From contig NZ_LZIS01000012.1 in NCBI RefSeq assembly GCF_001667015.1, positions 1 through 64,000 on the forward strand: 64,000 bases of DNA. The letters are read 5' to 3'. The translations under genes and the position numbers were made by a program. This DNA is from Mycobacterium sp. E3198 (lineage in GTDB: Bacteria; Actinomycetota; Actinomycetes; Mycobacteriales; Mycobacteriaceae). Each line of letters starts with the position of its first letter. The stretch's first letter is position 1. Below the pieces are notes generated by a model that did no database searches, was not told where the DNA came from, and was given only the letters and a program-made list of their open reading frames with translations. Shown piece by piece: positions 24,405 to 38,526 of this stretch.

Positions 24405-25997
24405 CTAGGAAGTCGAAGCGACCCGCGCGTTGAGGTGCTTCAGGGCCGCCTCGGCGCCGTTCCACCCCGGGATGCCGGTCACCCCCGGGCCCGGATGGGT
24501 GCACTGCCCGCACAGGAACAGCCCGTCGACCGGCGTGGCGAACTTGTCGGCGCCCTCGACGACGCGGCCCGTCCACAGCTGGTTGGGCTGCAGCAGGCCG
24601 TGCGAGTAGTCGCCGGCGTGTGCGCTGAAGGTGCTGCCGAAGTAGCGGTTGGAGAACACGACGCGGTTGGTGACGGAGTCGGCGAAGCCGGGCGCGAACG
24701 TGTCGAAGATGCGCACGCAGGTGTCGGCGTATTGCTCCTTCCAGCTTCGGTTTTCGTCGGCGTCCAGGCCGGTGGGGAAGTACGGCGTGAAAATCGTTGC
24801 GCTGTGCTTGCCTTCGGGCGCCAGCGACGAGTCGACCATGCTGGGTATGTACAGATAGGTGGGCGGAGCGTCGGGAAGCTGGCCCTTGCGGTATTGCTCC
24901 CACGCGTCGCTGATGTATTCGGGTGACGGCGCGTAGGCGACGGTCGGGCACCATTGGCCGTTGTCGTGCATGAAGGGCTGCAGCCGCTCGATCCATTGCG
25001 GCGCTTGGTCGATGGTCAAGTGGGCCTGGATGTACCCGAGATTGAAATTGATTTCCTTGACCTTGCGGATGTAGTCGGGCGGAAAGTTCTGCGCACCGGC
25101 CAGATTCACGAAGGTGGTGTAGGGGTCGAGCGAAGAGAGCACCACATCGGCCGAAATCGTTGTGCCGTCGCGGAGTTGGACGCCGGTGGCGCGCCCGTCG
25201 GTGACCAGGACCCGCTTCACGTGCTGCTTCAGTTGCACCTCGGCGCCCAACGCTTCGGCGCGGCGGCACAGCGCGGCGCTCAGGGCGCCGATGCCGCCGC
25301 GGGGCATGATGTATTCGACGTTGCCGCCGCCGATCAGGTAGTGGTACAGCGTCGAGGCATTCGAGCCCGGGGTCCAGGGGCCGCCGTCGAAGGCGTCGAT
25401 GGACATCGCCGCCAGCGAACCCTGGATGCAGCGGGCCTGGTCGGGCGCCAGGAAGCGCCGGACCGTGTCCATCGTGCTGCCGTACCACATCTGGGCGAAA
25501 TCGTGGCGGTCTTCCGCTGTGGGCTGGGAGGCGATCACCTCGATGATGTCCAGCGGCGGCCCGAACGCCGAGTCGACGAAATACGGTGCGAATCGGCCGA
25601 TGTGGGCGAACAGGCCGCCCAGGGCCGCCGCGGTGTCGGCGCCGTGGTCGTCGAGCAGGTGGCGCGCCATGCGTTCCAGGTCGTTGTACATCACGAACGG
25701 GGTGTCGGCGGCCTCAGTGCCGGGGCCGAACGTGCACGTCGACGTCCACTGATCCATCAGCTCGAAGCCCCACTTGGTGAGCTCCAGCCGTTCGGTCATC
25801 TCCTGACGCCAGATCAACACCGCCCACGCGCCGACGCTGTGCTTGTAGCCGTCGAAGAGTTCGCGGGTGGCGGCCATTCCGCCGAGGAAGTTAGCCCGTT
25901 CGAGGACAAGGACTTTCGCGCCGCCCTTGGCCAGCACGTTCGCGGCGACCAGGCCGTTGTGACCCGCCCCGATGATGATCGCGTCGTAGTCCGCCAT
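24405..25997 (-). CDS. CrtI-like FAD-dependent oxidoreductase
   Basis: A 530-residue flavoprotein of the phytoene-desaturase/amine-oxidase superfamily. The FAD motif GAGHNGLVAANVLAKGG is at residues 10-26, and the C-terminal FAD-contact segment LFLCGQCTHPGPGVTG is near 490. It is more like the PYROXD2/retinol-saturase-type branch than true CrtI, so its substrate need not be a carotenoid. AAGGAG precedes ATG 25997. It is divergent from a TetR gene with a clear palindrome between them. It is 35 kb from the carotenoid operon, so no link is implied. Confidence 0.85.
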   Translation of the reverse strand: MADYDAIIIGAGHNGLVAANVLAKGGAKVLVLERANFLGGMAATRELFDGYKHSVGAWAVLIWRQEMTERLELTKWGFELMDQWTSTCTFGPGTEAADTPFVMYNDLERMARHLLDDHGADTAAALGGLFAHIGRFAPYFVDSAFGPPLDIIEVIASQPTAEDRHDFAQMWYGSTMDTVRRFLAPDQARCIQGSLAAMSIDAFDGGPWTPGSNASTLYHYLIGGGNVEYIMPRGGIGALSAALCRRAEALGAEVQLKQHVKRVLVTDGRATGVQLRDGTTISADVVLSSLDPYTTFVNLAGAQNFPPDYIRKVKEINFNLGYIQAHLTIDQAPQWIERLQPFMHDNGQWCPTVAYAPSPEYISDAWEQYRKGQLPDAPPTYLYIPSMVDSSLAPEGKHSATIFTPYFPTGLDADENRSWKEQYADTCVRIFDTFAPGFADSVTNRVVFSNRYFGSTFSAHAGDYSHGLLQPNQLWTGRVVEGADKFATPVDGLFLCGQCTHPGPGVTGIPGWNGAEAALKHLNARVASTS

Positions 25998-26034
25998 GGC
26001 GACTCCTTCGGTGTGATCCCCCGGCTGACCCGCA

Positions 26035-26054
26035 CAATGTCATAACTGACATTG
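26035..26054. promoter_or_regulatory. TetR operator candidate, oxidoreductase/TetR gap
   Basis: CAATGTCATAACTGACATTG has perfect 8-bp arms around TAAC. A second half-site, TGACATT, occurs at 26067-26073. Both lie in the divergent gap between starts 25997 and 26123. Confidence 0.65.
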
Positions 26055-26122
26055 TTGCGTCAATAGTGACATTCCGTCATCCTGGAGCCCGTGAGAAGCC
26101 CCTGTGCGGCTGGCGTGGTCGC

Positions 26123-26731
26123 ATGCTCGAGATGAGCCGCGCCGCGCGCACGCGTCAGGCGTTGCACAAGGCGGCGATGCGCCGCTTCGTCGCCGACGGC
26201 GTCAACGAGACGAGCGTCGCCGACATCGCCGCGGACGTCGGGGTCACCGAGCGGACTTTCTACCGGCACTTCCTGTCCAAACACGCGGTGCTCTTCGCCG
26301 ACTACGACATCGGGTTCGAATGGTTCGCGCGCGCCCTGGCGCTGCGCCCGCACGGGGAACCCATCACCCAGTCGGTGCGAAAGGCCGTGGACGCCTTCCC
26401 CTTTGACTTCCGGATGGTCCAAGACGCCGCCACCATTCGGTCGCGCGACCTTGACCAGGAGATCATCACCGGGCACATCCGGCGGCTCCGCGATCAGCTC
26501 GCCGCCGAGATCCAGCGCTTCATCAGGCGGCGATCCTCGCCCACCGCCGACGGCGAGATGATCGCCGACATCGCGGCGCACAGCCTGGCCACCGCGGTGT
26601 TCGTCGCGCTGGAGACCTGGATGGCCAAGGGCGTGCAGGACACCGACGAGCTGAGCCGGCTGACCGACATGGCGCTGAGCGCGTTGGAAGACGGCCTCAC
26701 CGAGACGCTGCGCCACGCCGGGCTGGATTGA
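26123..26731 (+). CDS. TetR family regulator
   Basis: A 202-residue regulator. The helix-turn-helix near residues 20-60 contains VADIAADVGVTERTFYRHF. The start is placed at ATG 26123 (26132 is also possible), because the GTG at 26066 lies inside the second operator half-site. It probably represses the divergent oxidoreductase and itself through the palindrome at 26035. Confidence 0.85.
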   Translation: MLEMSRAARTRQALHKAAMRRFVADGVNETSVADIAADVGVTERTFYRHFLSKHAVLFADYDIGFEWFARALALRPHGEPITQSVRKAVDAFPFDFRMVQDAATIRSRDLDQEIITGHIRRLRDQLAAEIQRFIRRRSSPTADGEMIADIAAHSLATAVFVALETWMAKGVQDTDELSRLTDMALSALEDGLTETLRHAGLD

Positions 26732-26772
26732 CGGGGCGACACGGCAAACACAACCTCTTGTGTTGCCGCGGG

Positions 26773-26797
26773 TTGTCGTACCCCAGGGGTAGTGTTT
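26773..26797 (+). promoter_or_regulatory. nrd promoter/operator element, copy at nrdF2
   Basis: TTGTCG, 11 bases, then TAGTGTTT, the same layout as at 15826-15850. It lies 48 bases before the nrdF2 start. Shared control of nrdHIE and nrdF2 is the simplest reading. Confidence 0.6.
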
Positions 26798-26832
26798 GTG
26801 GCCTAGACAGTGAAGTCAAAACCGGCTGGTGA

Positions 26833-27819
<987 letters not shown>

Positions 27820-27995
27820 GTCGCTGGTCAGAGGTCGAAATAGTTGCGGAACCCGACCCCTGACGCGCGACCACCCGAGGGTCACCACCTCTTTACGCGG
27901 GGGTGAAAAATGAGCGCGAAAGCTTTAGTGTGTTGCCTGGTTGCATTTCAATTCTTGCGTAGATCTGCCGCGTAGCTCTGCGAAAAGAGGTTGAC

Positions 27996-29078
27996 ATGGC
28001 AGGAAGCACCCCTCCCGCATCCCCGCCGCCGCAATCCCGGGCAATTTGGTGGGTCTACGTGGCCCTCGGCGTGATCGCTATTACTTTCGTGTCGATGGCC
28101 GGCTTGGCAGTCTTGGCCGCGAGGCTCAAATGGGACGGATTTTGGATCCATGCCGGACAACCTTTTGCGACTGTAATCGCCGGGATGGCCGCACTCGGTG
28201 CGGGCGGTCTAGCTTTCTATAACGGAGAACGTCAGCGCCTTGCTGAATCCGTGCAGTGGCGCGACGAACAGCGGCGCGAGACCGAGAAAGATATCAATGC
28301 CCGGTTCATCGCCGCCGCGGGGCAACTGGCCGACGACCACCCGTCCACGCGCAGCTTCGGTGTATACGTTCTTGCCGGCATTGCCGACGACTGGTACGCC
28401 TTGGGCAATCAGACCGAATATCAAGTCTGTATTGATGTGCTCACTGGGTACCTTTTAAATCCTAATCCCGACTATGTCGATCCCACGCTGACCACCGCGG
28501 CGAGCGCGGGGGGAGACGGCACTGTCCGGGCGACGATTGTGCGTGCATTGGCCCGGCGGGCAGCCGAGGACGATGACGCCACGCGGGCACCTTTAAGGTA
28601 TGCGGTCCGGGGTGCAGACTTGCGCGCTGTGCGGTTGGACGGCGCAAACCTTGCATGCGCCGACTTACGCGAAGCGGATCTGTCCGGTGCGATGCTGAGA
28701 AGTACAGACCTGCAGAAGGCCAACCTACAAGGTGCCAACCTGTCGGGCGTGGATCTCAGGGGCAGTAAATTGCAGAAGGCCAATCTTGAGATGTCGAAGT
28801 TGTCCGACACAATTCTGTATGGGGCACACCTGACTGAGGCCAACTTAGGTGGTAGTGAACGCACTTTATTTGCCGAATTCTTCGGTATCAGGATAGGCAA
28901 AGGGACGAAGCTGCAAAATGTGCATCTTGACAAGGTCGACCTGCGTGGCCTTGACCTTCAACAAGTTCAGGAATTTGTGAATATCGACCTGACGGGCTCC
29001 CTATTCAATGAAGACACAAAATGGCCGGCTGGATTCACCCCACCCGTACAGGATCTGCCGAAAGAGTCGGCGGTCTAA
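27996..29078 (+). CDS. Membrane-anchored pentapeptide-repeat protein
   Basis: A 360-residue protein. Two transmembrane helices (about 14-42 and 52-72) are followed by a charged linker with coiled-coil character (NGERQRLAESVQWRDEQRRE) and a conserved helical segment. From about 205 to 290 there are pentapeptide repeats of the A(D/N)LxX type, such as ANLQGANLSGVDLRGSKLQ, which fold as a right-handed beta-helix. Function is unknown. GAGGTT lies just before ATG 27996. GC and codon use are clearly lower than in its neighbours (many AAT, TTA, ATT, GAA codons), which suggests horizontal gain between nrdF2 and adhC. Confidence 0.8.
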   Translation: MAGSTPPASPPPQSRAIWWVYVALGVIAITFVSMAGLAVLAARLKWDGFWIHAGQPFATVIAGMAALGAGGLAFYNGERQRLAESVQWRDEQRRETEKDINARFIAAAGQLADDHPSTRSFGVYVLAGIADDWYALGNQTEYQVCIDVLTGYLLNPNPDYVDPTLTTAASAGGDGTVRATIVRALARRAAEDDDATRAPLRYAVRGADLRAVRLDGANLACADLREADLSGAMLRSTDLQKANLQGANLSGVDLRGSKLQKANLEMSKLSDTILYGAHLTEANLGGSERTLFAEFFGIRIGKGTKLQNVHLDKVDLRGLDLQQVQEFVNIDLTGSLFNEDTKWPAGFTPPVQDLPKESAV

Positions 29079-29389
29079 ATCGGCCGAGCCGCCACCTCTG
29101 CTCGAGTGGCTGCGAGCGAAGACGGTCCTGCGCGTTGGCCTTTAGCGTGTGCGGAGTGTCGTACCGCCTCTACGCCCAAGCTCTCCGTCGACCACGCCAA
29201 CGGCTCCAGCCTCTGATCAGCTCGCCTCCACCGCGCAGGGACTCGAGATGCAGCAGTGGCGCTATCGTCCCAGGCGCCTGTCATCGTTGCCCGTCGGGCC
29301 TGGCGGTCGAGGTGTTCGGGTCGTGAACGGCGCATGAATTGTGGGTCCGCCGCGACGCCCCGCGAGCGCGCCGACGTGAGACTTAGGAC
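29079..29389. other. Intergenic region, possible decayed sequence
   Basis: 311 bp with no supported gene. One plus-strand frame around 29127-29213 reads CAECRTASTPKLSVDHANGS before a stop. This has the C-x2-C then VDH look of an HNH/endonuclease VII fragment, but it is too short to call. The next gene starts at 29390. Confidence 0.25.
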
Positions 29390-29803
29390 GTGACTTCAAC
29401 CCACGATTCGCACAGGCACGCCAAGTTTCTCAAGTCGGTGATCCGTTGGCTGGACGTCGGGTACCCCCAGGGCGTCCCCGGGCCGGATCAGGTCGCGTTG
29501 TTCGCCCTGCTCAAGAGCACGCCGCTGACCCAGGATCAGCTCGAAGAAGTGGTGCACAACATCATCTCGAAGCACAAGGCCGAGGGCGACGGCGCGGTGG
29601 GCCGCGACGAGATCGAGGAGTTCGTCTCGCAGACCACCCACCGCGAACCCGGCCGGGACGACATCATCCGGGTGGCGGCCACGCTGGCGGCTGCGGGCTG
29701 GCCGCTGGCCGGCATCGACGTCAGTGAGGTCATTCCGGGAGACGACCACGCCGAGGCGGCCGAAGAGGTTGCGTACCAAGGCGTGTCGAAAACCCCGTCA
29801 TAG
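29390..29803 (+). CDS. DUF3349 protein (Rv3046c-like)
   Basis: A 137-residue soluble helical protein of the mycobacterial DUF3349 family. The core [20 protein letters not shown] near residues 13-32 and the segment [14 protein letters not shown] near 46 are recognisable. DUF3349 members are small and of unknown function. GTG 29390 is the start. It is convergent with adhC, whose 3' end overlaps it by 6 bp. Confidence 0.8.
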   Translation: MTSTHDSHRHAKFLKSVIRWLDVGYPQGVPGPDQVALFALLKSTPLTQDQLEEVVHNIISKHKAEGDGAVGRDEIEEFVSQTTHREPGRDDIIRVAATLAAAGWPLAGIDVSEVIPGDDHAEAAEEVAYQGVSKTPS

Positions 29804-30838
29804 CTTGGAGATGTCGATCACGAAGCGGTAGCGCACGTCGCTGGCGAGGACGCGCTCGTAGGCCTCGTTGATGTAGTCGGGCTCGATGAGCTCGATCTCG
29901 GGCGTCACGTCGTGCTCGGCGCAGAAATCCAGCATCTCCTGCGTCTCGGCGATGCCGCCGATGTTGGACCCCGACAGGCTGCGCCGCGCCAGGGCCAGCG
30001 GGAAAGCGTGCACCTGCATGGGGTGCTCGGGGATGCCCAGCTCGACGAGGGTGCCGTCGACGTCGAGCAGGCTCACGTAGTCGTCGAGGGGCAGGTTCGC
30101 CGAGACCGTGTTGAGGATCAGGTCGAAGCTGCCGCGCAACTTCTTGAAGGTGTCCGGGTCGGCCGTCGCGTAGTAGTTGCTGGCGCCCAGCCGCAGCCCG
30201 TCCTCCATCTTCTTCAGCGACTGCGACAGCACGGTGACCGGCGCGCCCATCGCGGCGCCCAGCTTCACCCCCATGTGCCCCAGGCCGCCCAGGCCGATGA
30301 TCGCCAGCCGCGTGTCCGGCCCGGCCTTCCAGTGCCGCAGCGGGGAGAACAGCGTGATGCCGGCGCACAGCAGCGGTGCCGCCTTGTCCAGCGGCAGGGA
30401 GTCGGGGATGCGCAGGACGAAGTTCTCGTCGACGACGATCGCCTGGCTGTACCCGCCCTGCGTCGGCGTGCCGTCCTTGTCGATGGCGTTGTAGGTGAAT
30501 GTCGCGCCCGGCTTGCAGTACTGCTCGAGCCCGGCCTTGCAGCTGCTGCATTCGCCGCAGGAGTTCACCATGCAGCCGACGCCGACGTGGTCGCCCACCT
30601 TGTACTTGGTGACCTCTGACCCGACGGCGGAGACGACGCCGGCGATCTCGTGGCCGACGACCACGGGGTAATGCGGGGTGCCCCATTCGCCTTTGGCGGT
30701 GTGGATGTCGGAGTGGCAGATCCCGGCGAACTTGATGTCGATCGCGACGTCGCGCGGGCCGGGGTCGCGACGTTCGATGGTGGTCTTGGTCAGCGGTGCC
30801 GTCGGCGAAGTGGCGGCGTACGCCGAAACTGTGCTCAT
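29798..30838 (-). CDS. adhC: NADP-dependent zinc alcohol dehydrogenase AdhC
   Basis: A 346-residue medium-chain dehydrogenase, the same length as M. tuberculosis AdhC. The catalytic zinc site includes [12 protein letters not shown] near 37 and GHEIAGVV near 61. The structural zinc site is [15 protein letters not shown] near 93-107. The cofactor motif is GLGGLGHMG near 175. The CAD-like subgroup oxidises or reduces bulky aldehydes with NADP(H). GAGGG precedes ATG 30838. Confidence 0.94.
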   Translation of the reverse strand: MSTVSAYAATSPTAPLTKTTIERRDPGPRDVAIDIKFAGICHSDIHTAKGEWGTPHYPVVVGHEIAGVVSAVGSEVTKYKVGDHVGVGCMVNSCGECSSCKAGLEQYCKPGATFTYNAIDKDGTPTQGGYSQAIVVDENFVLRIPDSLPLDKAAPLLCAGITLFSPLRHWKAGPDTRLAIIGLGGLGHMGVKLGAAMGAPVTVLSQSLKKMEDGLRLGASNYYATADPDTFKKLRGSFDLILNTVSANLPLDDYVSLLDVDGTLVELGIPEHPMQVHAFPLALARRSLSGSNIGGIAETQEMLDFCAEHDVTPEIELIEPDYINEAYERVLASDVRYRFVIDISKL

Positions 30839-30890
30839 GAAGTATCCCTCTTTGATGTCGATGCGTCCTCAAGAAGTTTAGCTAAGGTAA

Positions 30891-35170
<4,280 letters not shown>

Positions 35171-35171
<1 letters not shown>

Positions 35172-36043
35172 TGGCCATCGCGGTACGGCACGATGGTCGG
35201 GTGCCCGAAAACGGAAGTGAGGCAGCCGACCCCGATCTGCTGATCGACTTCAGGAACGTGTCGCTGCAACGCGGCGGACGCGTCCTGGTCGGGCCGCTGG
35301 ATTGGGCGGTGGAACTCGACGAACGCTGGGTGATCATCGGGCCCAACGGCGCCGGCAAGACGTCGTTGCTGCGCATCGCCGCCGCCAGCGAGCACCCGTC
35401 GTCGGGCCTGGCGTTCGTGCTCGGCGAGCGGCTGGGCCGGGTCGACGTGTCGGAGCTGCGGTCGCGCATCGGGCTGAGCTCCTCGGCCCTGGCGCAGCGG
35501 ATTCCGACCGATGAACTGGTGCGCGACCTCGTCGTGTCGGCGGGCTACGCGGTGTTGGGCCGGTGGCGGGAGCGCTACGAGGACGTCGACTACCAACGGG
35601 CGATCGACATGCTGGAAAGCCTTGGCGCCGAACACCTCGCGGACCGCACCTACGGCACGCTGTCAGAGGGGGAGCGCAAGCGCGTGCTCATCGCCCGCGC
35701 GCTGATGACCGACCCCGAACTGCTGCTGCTCGACGAGCCCGCCGCCGGACTGGACCTGGGCGGCCGGGAGGAGCTGGTGGCCCGGCTGGCCGATCTGGCG
35801 GCCGACCCCGACGCGCCCGCGCTGGTGCTCGTCACGCATCACGTGGAGGAGGTTCCGCCCGGTTTCAGCCACTGCATGCTGCTGTCGGAGGCCAAGGTGG
35901 TGGCAGCGGGCCTGCTGCCCGACGTGCTGACCGCCGAGAACCTGTCGGCCGCGTTCGGCCAGTCCATCGCCCTCGACGTCGCCGACGGGCGGTATTTCGC
36001 CCGCCGCGTCCGCACCCGCGCAGCCCACCGGAGGCCACTATGA
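35171..36043 (+). CDS. ABC transporter ATP-binding protein (Rv3041c-like)
   Basis: A 290-residue ATPase. Walker A is GPNGAGKTSLL near residue 58, the signature is LSEGERKRV near 162, and Walker B is LLLLDEPAAGLD near 183. The His switch is in VTHHVEEVPPG. No permease gene is nearby; this group resembles stand-alone ModF/PhnC-like ATPases. GTG 35171 overlaps the serB2 stop codon; GTG 35201 is an alternative start. Its last codons overlap the Nudix gene by ATGA. Confidence 0.88.
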
Positions 36044-36861
36044 CTTCACCGCAGGACCCGCCGCCCCTGGTGCCCCGGCCGGCCGCGACCGTGATGCTGG
36101 TCCGCGATGACCCCGACGGCATCGCGGTGTTCCTGATGCGCCGGCACGCCCGGATGGAGTTCGCCGCGGGGACCATGGTGTTTCCCGGCGGCGGCGTCGA
36201 CGACCGGGACCGCAACGCCGACATCGCCTGGGCGGGGCCGCCGCCGGTGTGGTGGGCGCAGCGGTTCGGCATCGAACCCGACCTGGCCGAGGCGCTGGTC
36301 TGCGCCGCCGCCCGGGAGACCTTCGAGGAATCGGGGGTGCTCTTCGCCGGGCCGGCCGGTGACCCGGACGGGATCGTCGGCGATGCCTCGGTGTACGCCG
36401 ACGCCCGGCGGGCGCTGGCCGACGGGACGCTGTCGTTCGCGGATTTCCTGCGCCGCGAAAACCTGGAACTGCGCTCCGACCTGCTGCGGCCGTGGGCCAA
36501 TTGGGTCACCCCGGAGGCCGAGCGCACCCGCCGCTACGACACCTATTTCTTTGTGGGGGCGCTGCCGGAGGGGCAGCGGGCCGACGGGCACAACACCGAG
36601 TCCGACCGCGCCGGCTGGACGACGCCGCAGGCCGCCATCGACGACTTCGCGGCCGGCCGGTGCTTTTTGCTGCCGCCGACCTGGACACAGCTGGACTCGC
36701 TGGCGGGCCGCACCGTCGCCGACGTGCTGGCCGTCGAGCGCCAGATCGTCACGGTGCAGCCGCACCTCGAAATCCAGGGTGAAAACTGGGTTTTCGAGTT
36801 CTTCGACTCCGACCGCTACCACCGGGCCCGCGAGGCGGGCGGGATGGGGTGGCGGCATTGA
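36040..36861 (+). CDS. Nudix hydrolase, NUDT19-like
   Basis: A 273-residue Nudix protein (Rv3040c-like). The Nudix box is split: [12 protein letters not shown] near residue 47 and [13 protein letters not shown] near 88, separated by an insertion of about 35 residues. That arrangement is typical of NUDT19-type coenzyme A diphosphatases, so a CoA or acyl-CoA substrate is plausible. It overlaps the ABC gene by ATGA and runs into echA17, which suggests one operon with serB2. Confidence 0.88.
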   Translation: MTSPQDPPPLVPRPAATVMLVRDDPDGIAVFLMRRHARMEFAAGTMVFPGGGVDDRDRNADIAWAGPPPVWWAQRFGIEPDLAEALVCAAARETFEESGVLFAGPAGDPDGIVGDASVYADARRALADGTLSFADFLRRENLELRSDLLRPWANWVTPEAERTRRYDTYFFVGALPEGQRADGHNTESDRAGWTTPQAAIDDFAAGRCFLLPPTWTQLDSLAGRTVADVLAVERQIVTVQPHLEIQGENWVFEFFDSDRYHRAREAGGMGWRH

Positions 36862-37541
36862 GGGAGTTCGTCAGCGTCGTCGTCAGCGACGGGACCCGGG
36901 ACGCCGGCCTGGCCATGCTGCTCGTCTCGCGGCCACCCACGAACGCGATGACCCGGCAGGTCTACCGCGAGATCGTGTCCGCGGCCGACGAGCTGGGCCG
37001 CCGCGACGACGTCACCGCCGTGATCCTCTTCGGCGGCCACGAAATCTTCTCCGCGGGCGACGACGCGTCCGAGCTCGAGACGCTGACCGCGCCGGAGGCC
37101 GACGCCGCGGACCGGGTGCGCCGGCAGGCCATCGACGCCGTGGCCGCGATCCCGAAGCCGACGGTGGCCGCGATCACCGGGTACGCGCTGGGCGCCGGCC
37201 TCACGCTGGCGCTGGCCGCCGACTGGCGGGTCAGCGGCGACAACGTGCGCTTCGGCGCGACCGAGATCCTGGCCCACCGAGCCCCGGGCGGCGGGGGAAT
37301 GGCGCGGCTGGCCCGCGCCGCCGGGGCGAGCAGGGCCAAGGAGCTGGTGTTCAGCGGGCGGTTCTTCGACGCCGAGGAAGCCCTGACGCTGGGCCTGATC
37401 GACGAGATGGTGGCCCCCGACGACGTCTACGACGCCGCCGCGGCGTGGGCGCGCCGCTTCTTGGCGGGGCCGCGGCACGCGCTGGCCGCCGCCAAGGCGG
37501 GAATCAATGCCGTTTTCGGCCCGCCGCCCCACGCCGATTAG
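36849..37541 (+). CDS. echA17: Enoyl-CoA hydratase EchA17, short C-terminus
   Basis: A 230-residue crotonase-family protein. The oxyanion-hole segments are [13 protein letters not shown] near 60 and [19 protein letters not shown] near 110-128. Crotonases hydrate enoyl-CoA in beta-oxidation. M. tuberculosis EchA17 is about 254 residues; here the reading frame ends soon after [12 protein letters not shown], so the last trimerisation helix is shortened. Start GTG 36849 overlaps the Nudix stop; TTG 36858 is possible and closer to homologous starts. Confidence 0.88.
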   Translation: MAALREFVSVVVSDGTRDAGLAMLLVSRPPTNAMTRQVYREIVSAADELGRRDDVTAVILFGGHEIFSAGDDASELETLTAPEADAADRVRRQAIDAVAAIPKPTVAAITGYALGAGLTLALAADWRVSGDNVRFGATEILAHRAPGGGGMARLARAAGASRAKELVFSGRFFDAEEALTLGLIDEMVAPDDVYDAAAAWARRFLAGPRHALAAAKAGINAVFGPPPHAD

Positions 37542-37551
37542 GCTGCCCTGC

Positions 37552-38526
37552 ATGACGACGAGTTCGACCGACGCCGTTCCCAACCCGCACGCCACCGCCG
37601 AGCAGGTGGAGGCCGCGCGGCACGACAGCAAGCTCGCCCAGGTGCTCTACCACGACTGGGAGGCCGAGACCTACGACGAGAAGTGGTCGATCTCCTACGA
37701 TCAGCGCTGCGTCGACTACGCGCGGGACTGCTTCGACGGCGTCGTGCCCGACGAGGTGCTCGGCGAGCTGCCGTATGACCGCGCACTCGAATTGGGTTGC
37801 GGGACCGGGTTTTTCCTGCTCAACCTGATCCAGTCCGGGGTTGCCCGGCGTGGGTCGGTCACCGACCTGTCGCCCGGCATGGTCAAGGTCGCCACCCGCA
37901 ACGGCCAGTCGCTGGGGCTCGACATCGACGGCCGCGTCGCCGACGCCGAGGGCATCCCGTACGACGACAACACCTTCGATCTGGTGGTGGGGCACGCGGT
38001 GCTGCACCACATCCCCGACGTCGAGCTGTCGCTGCGCGAGGTGGTCCGGGTGCTGCGCCCCGGCGGCCGGTTCGTGTTCGCCGGCGAGCCGAGCAACGCC
38101 GGCGAGGTCTACGCGCGGGCTCTCTCGACGCTGACCTGGCGGGTCGTCACCAACGTCACCCGGTTGCCCGGCCTGACCGGCTGGCGACGCCCGCAGACCG
38201 AGCTCGACGAGTCCTCGCGCGCGGCCGCCCTCGAGGCCCTCGTCGACCTGCACACCTTCACCCCCGCCGACCTGGAGCGCATGGCGGCGGGCGCCGGCGC
38301 GGTCGACGTGCGGACCGCCACCGTGGAGTTCACCGCCGCGATGCTGGGCTGGCCGCTGCGCACGTTCGAATGCGCGGTGCCGCCGGGGCGGCTGGGCTGG
38401 GGCTGGGCGCACTTTGCGTTCAACAGCTGGAAGGCGCTGAGCTGGCTGGATGCCAACGTGGCGCGGCACCTGGTGCCGAAGGGCTGGTTCTACAACGTGA
38501 TGGTCACCGGGGTCAAACCCTCCTGA
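37552..38526 (+). CDS. SAM-dependent methyltransferase (Rv3038c-like)
   Basis: A 324-residue class I methyltransferase. The SAM-binding motif is ALELGCGTGFFLLNLI near residue 80, with FDLVVGHAVLHHIPDVE near 142 and the motif LRPGGRFVFAGEP near 168. The C-terminal 120 residues form a substrate-binding extension. The methyl acceptor is unknown. ATG 37552 is chosen by homologous start; the next gene begins within its stop codon. Confidence 0.88.
   Translation: MTTSSTDAVPNPHATAEQVEAARHDSKLAQVLYHDWEAETYDEKWSISYDQRCVDYARDCFDGVVPDEVLGELPYDRALELGCGTGFFLLNLIQSGVARRGSVTDLSPGMVKVATRNGQSLGLDIDGRVADAEGIPYDDNTFDLVVGHAVLHHIPDVELSLREVVRVLRPGGRFVFAGEPSNAGEVYARALSTLTWRVVTNVTRLPGLTGWRRPQTELDESSRAAALEALVDLHTFTPADLERMAAGAGAVDVRTATVEFTAAMLGWPLRTFECAVPPGRLGWGWAHFAFNSWKALSWLDANVARHLVPKGWFYNVMVTGVKPS

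Noticed and set aside
24405..25997. CrtI-like oxidoreductase as part of the carotenoid pathway
   Set aside because: It belongs to a different branch, has its own TetR operator, and lies 35 kb from the crt operon, which already has crtI and crtU.
27909..27974. 21-codon ORF with GGGGG upstream, MSAKALVCCLVAFQFLRRSA
   Set aside because: Too short and without repeats of a regulatory codon or a conserved signal; possibly chance in the low-GC patch.
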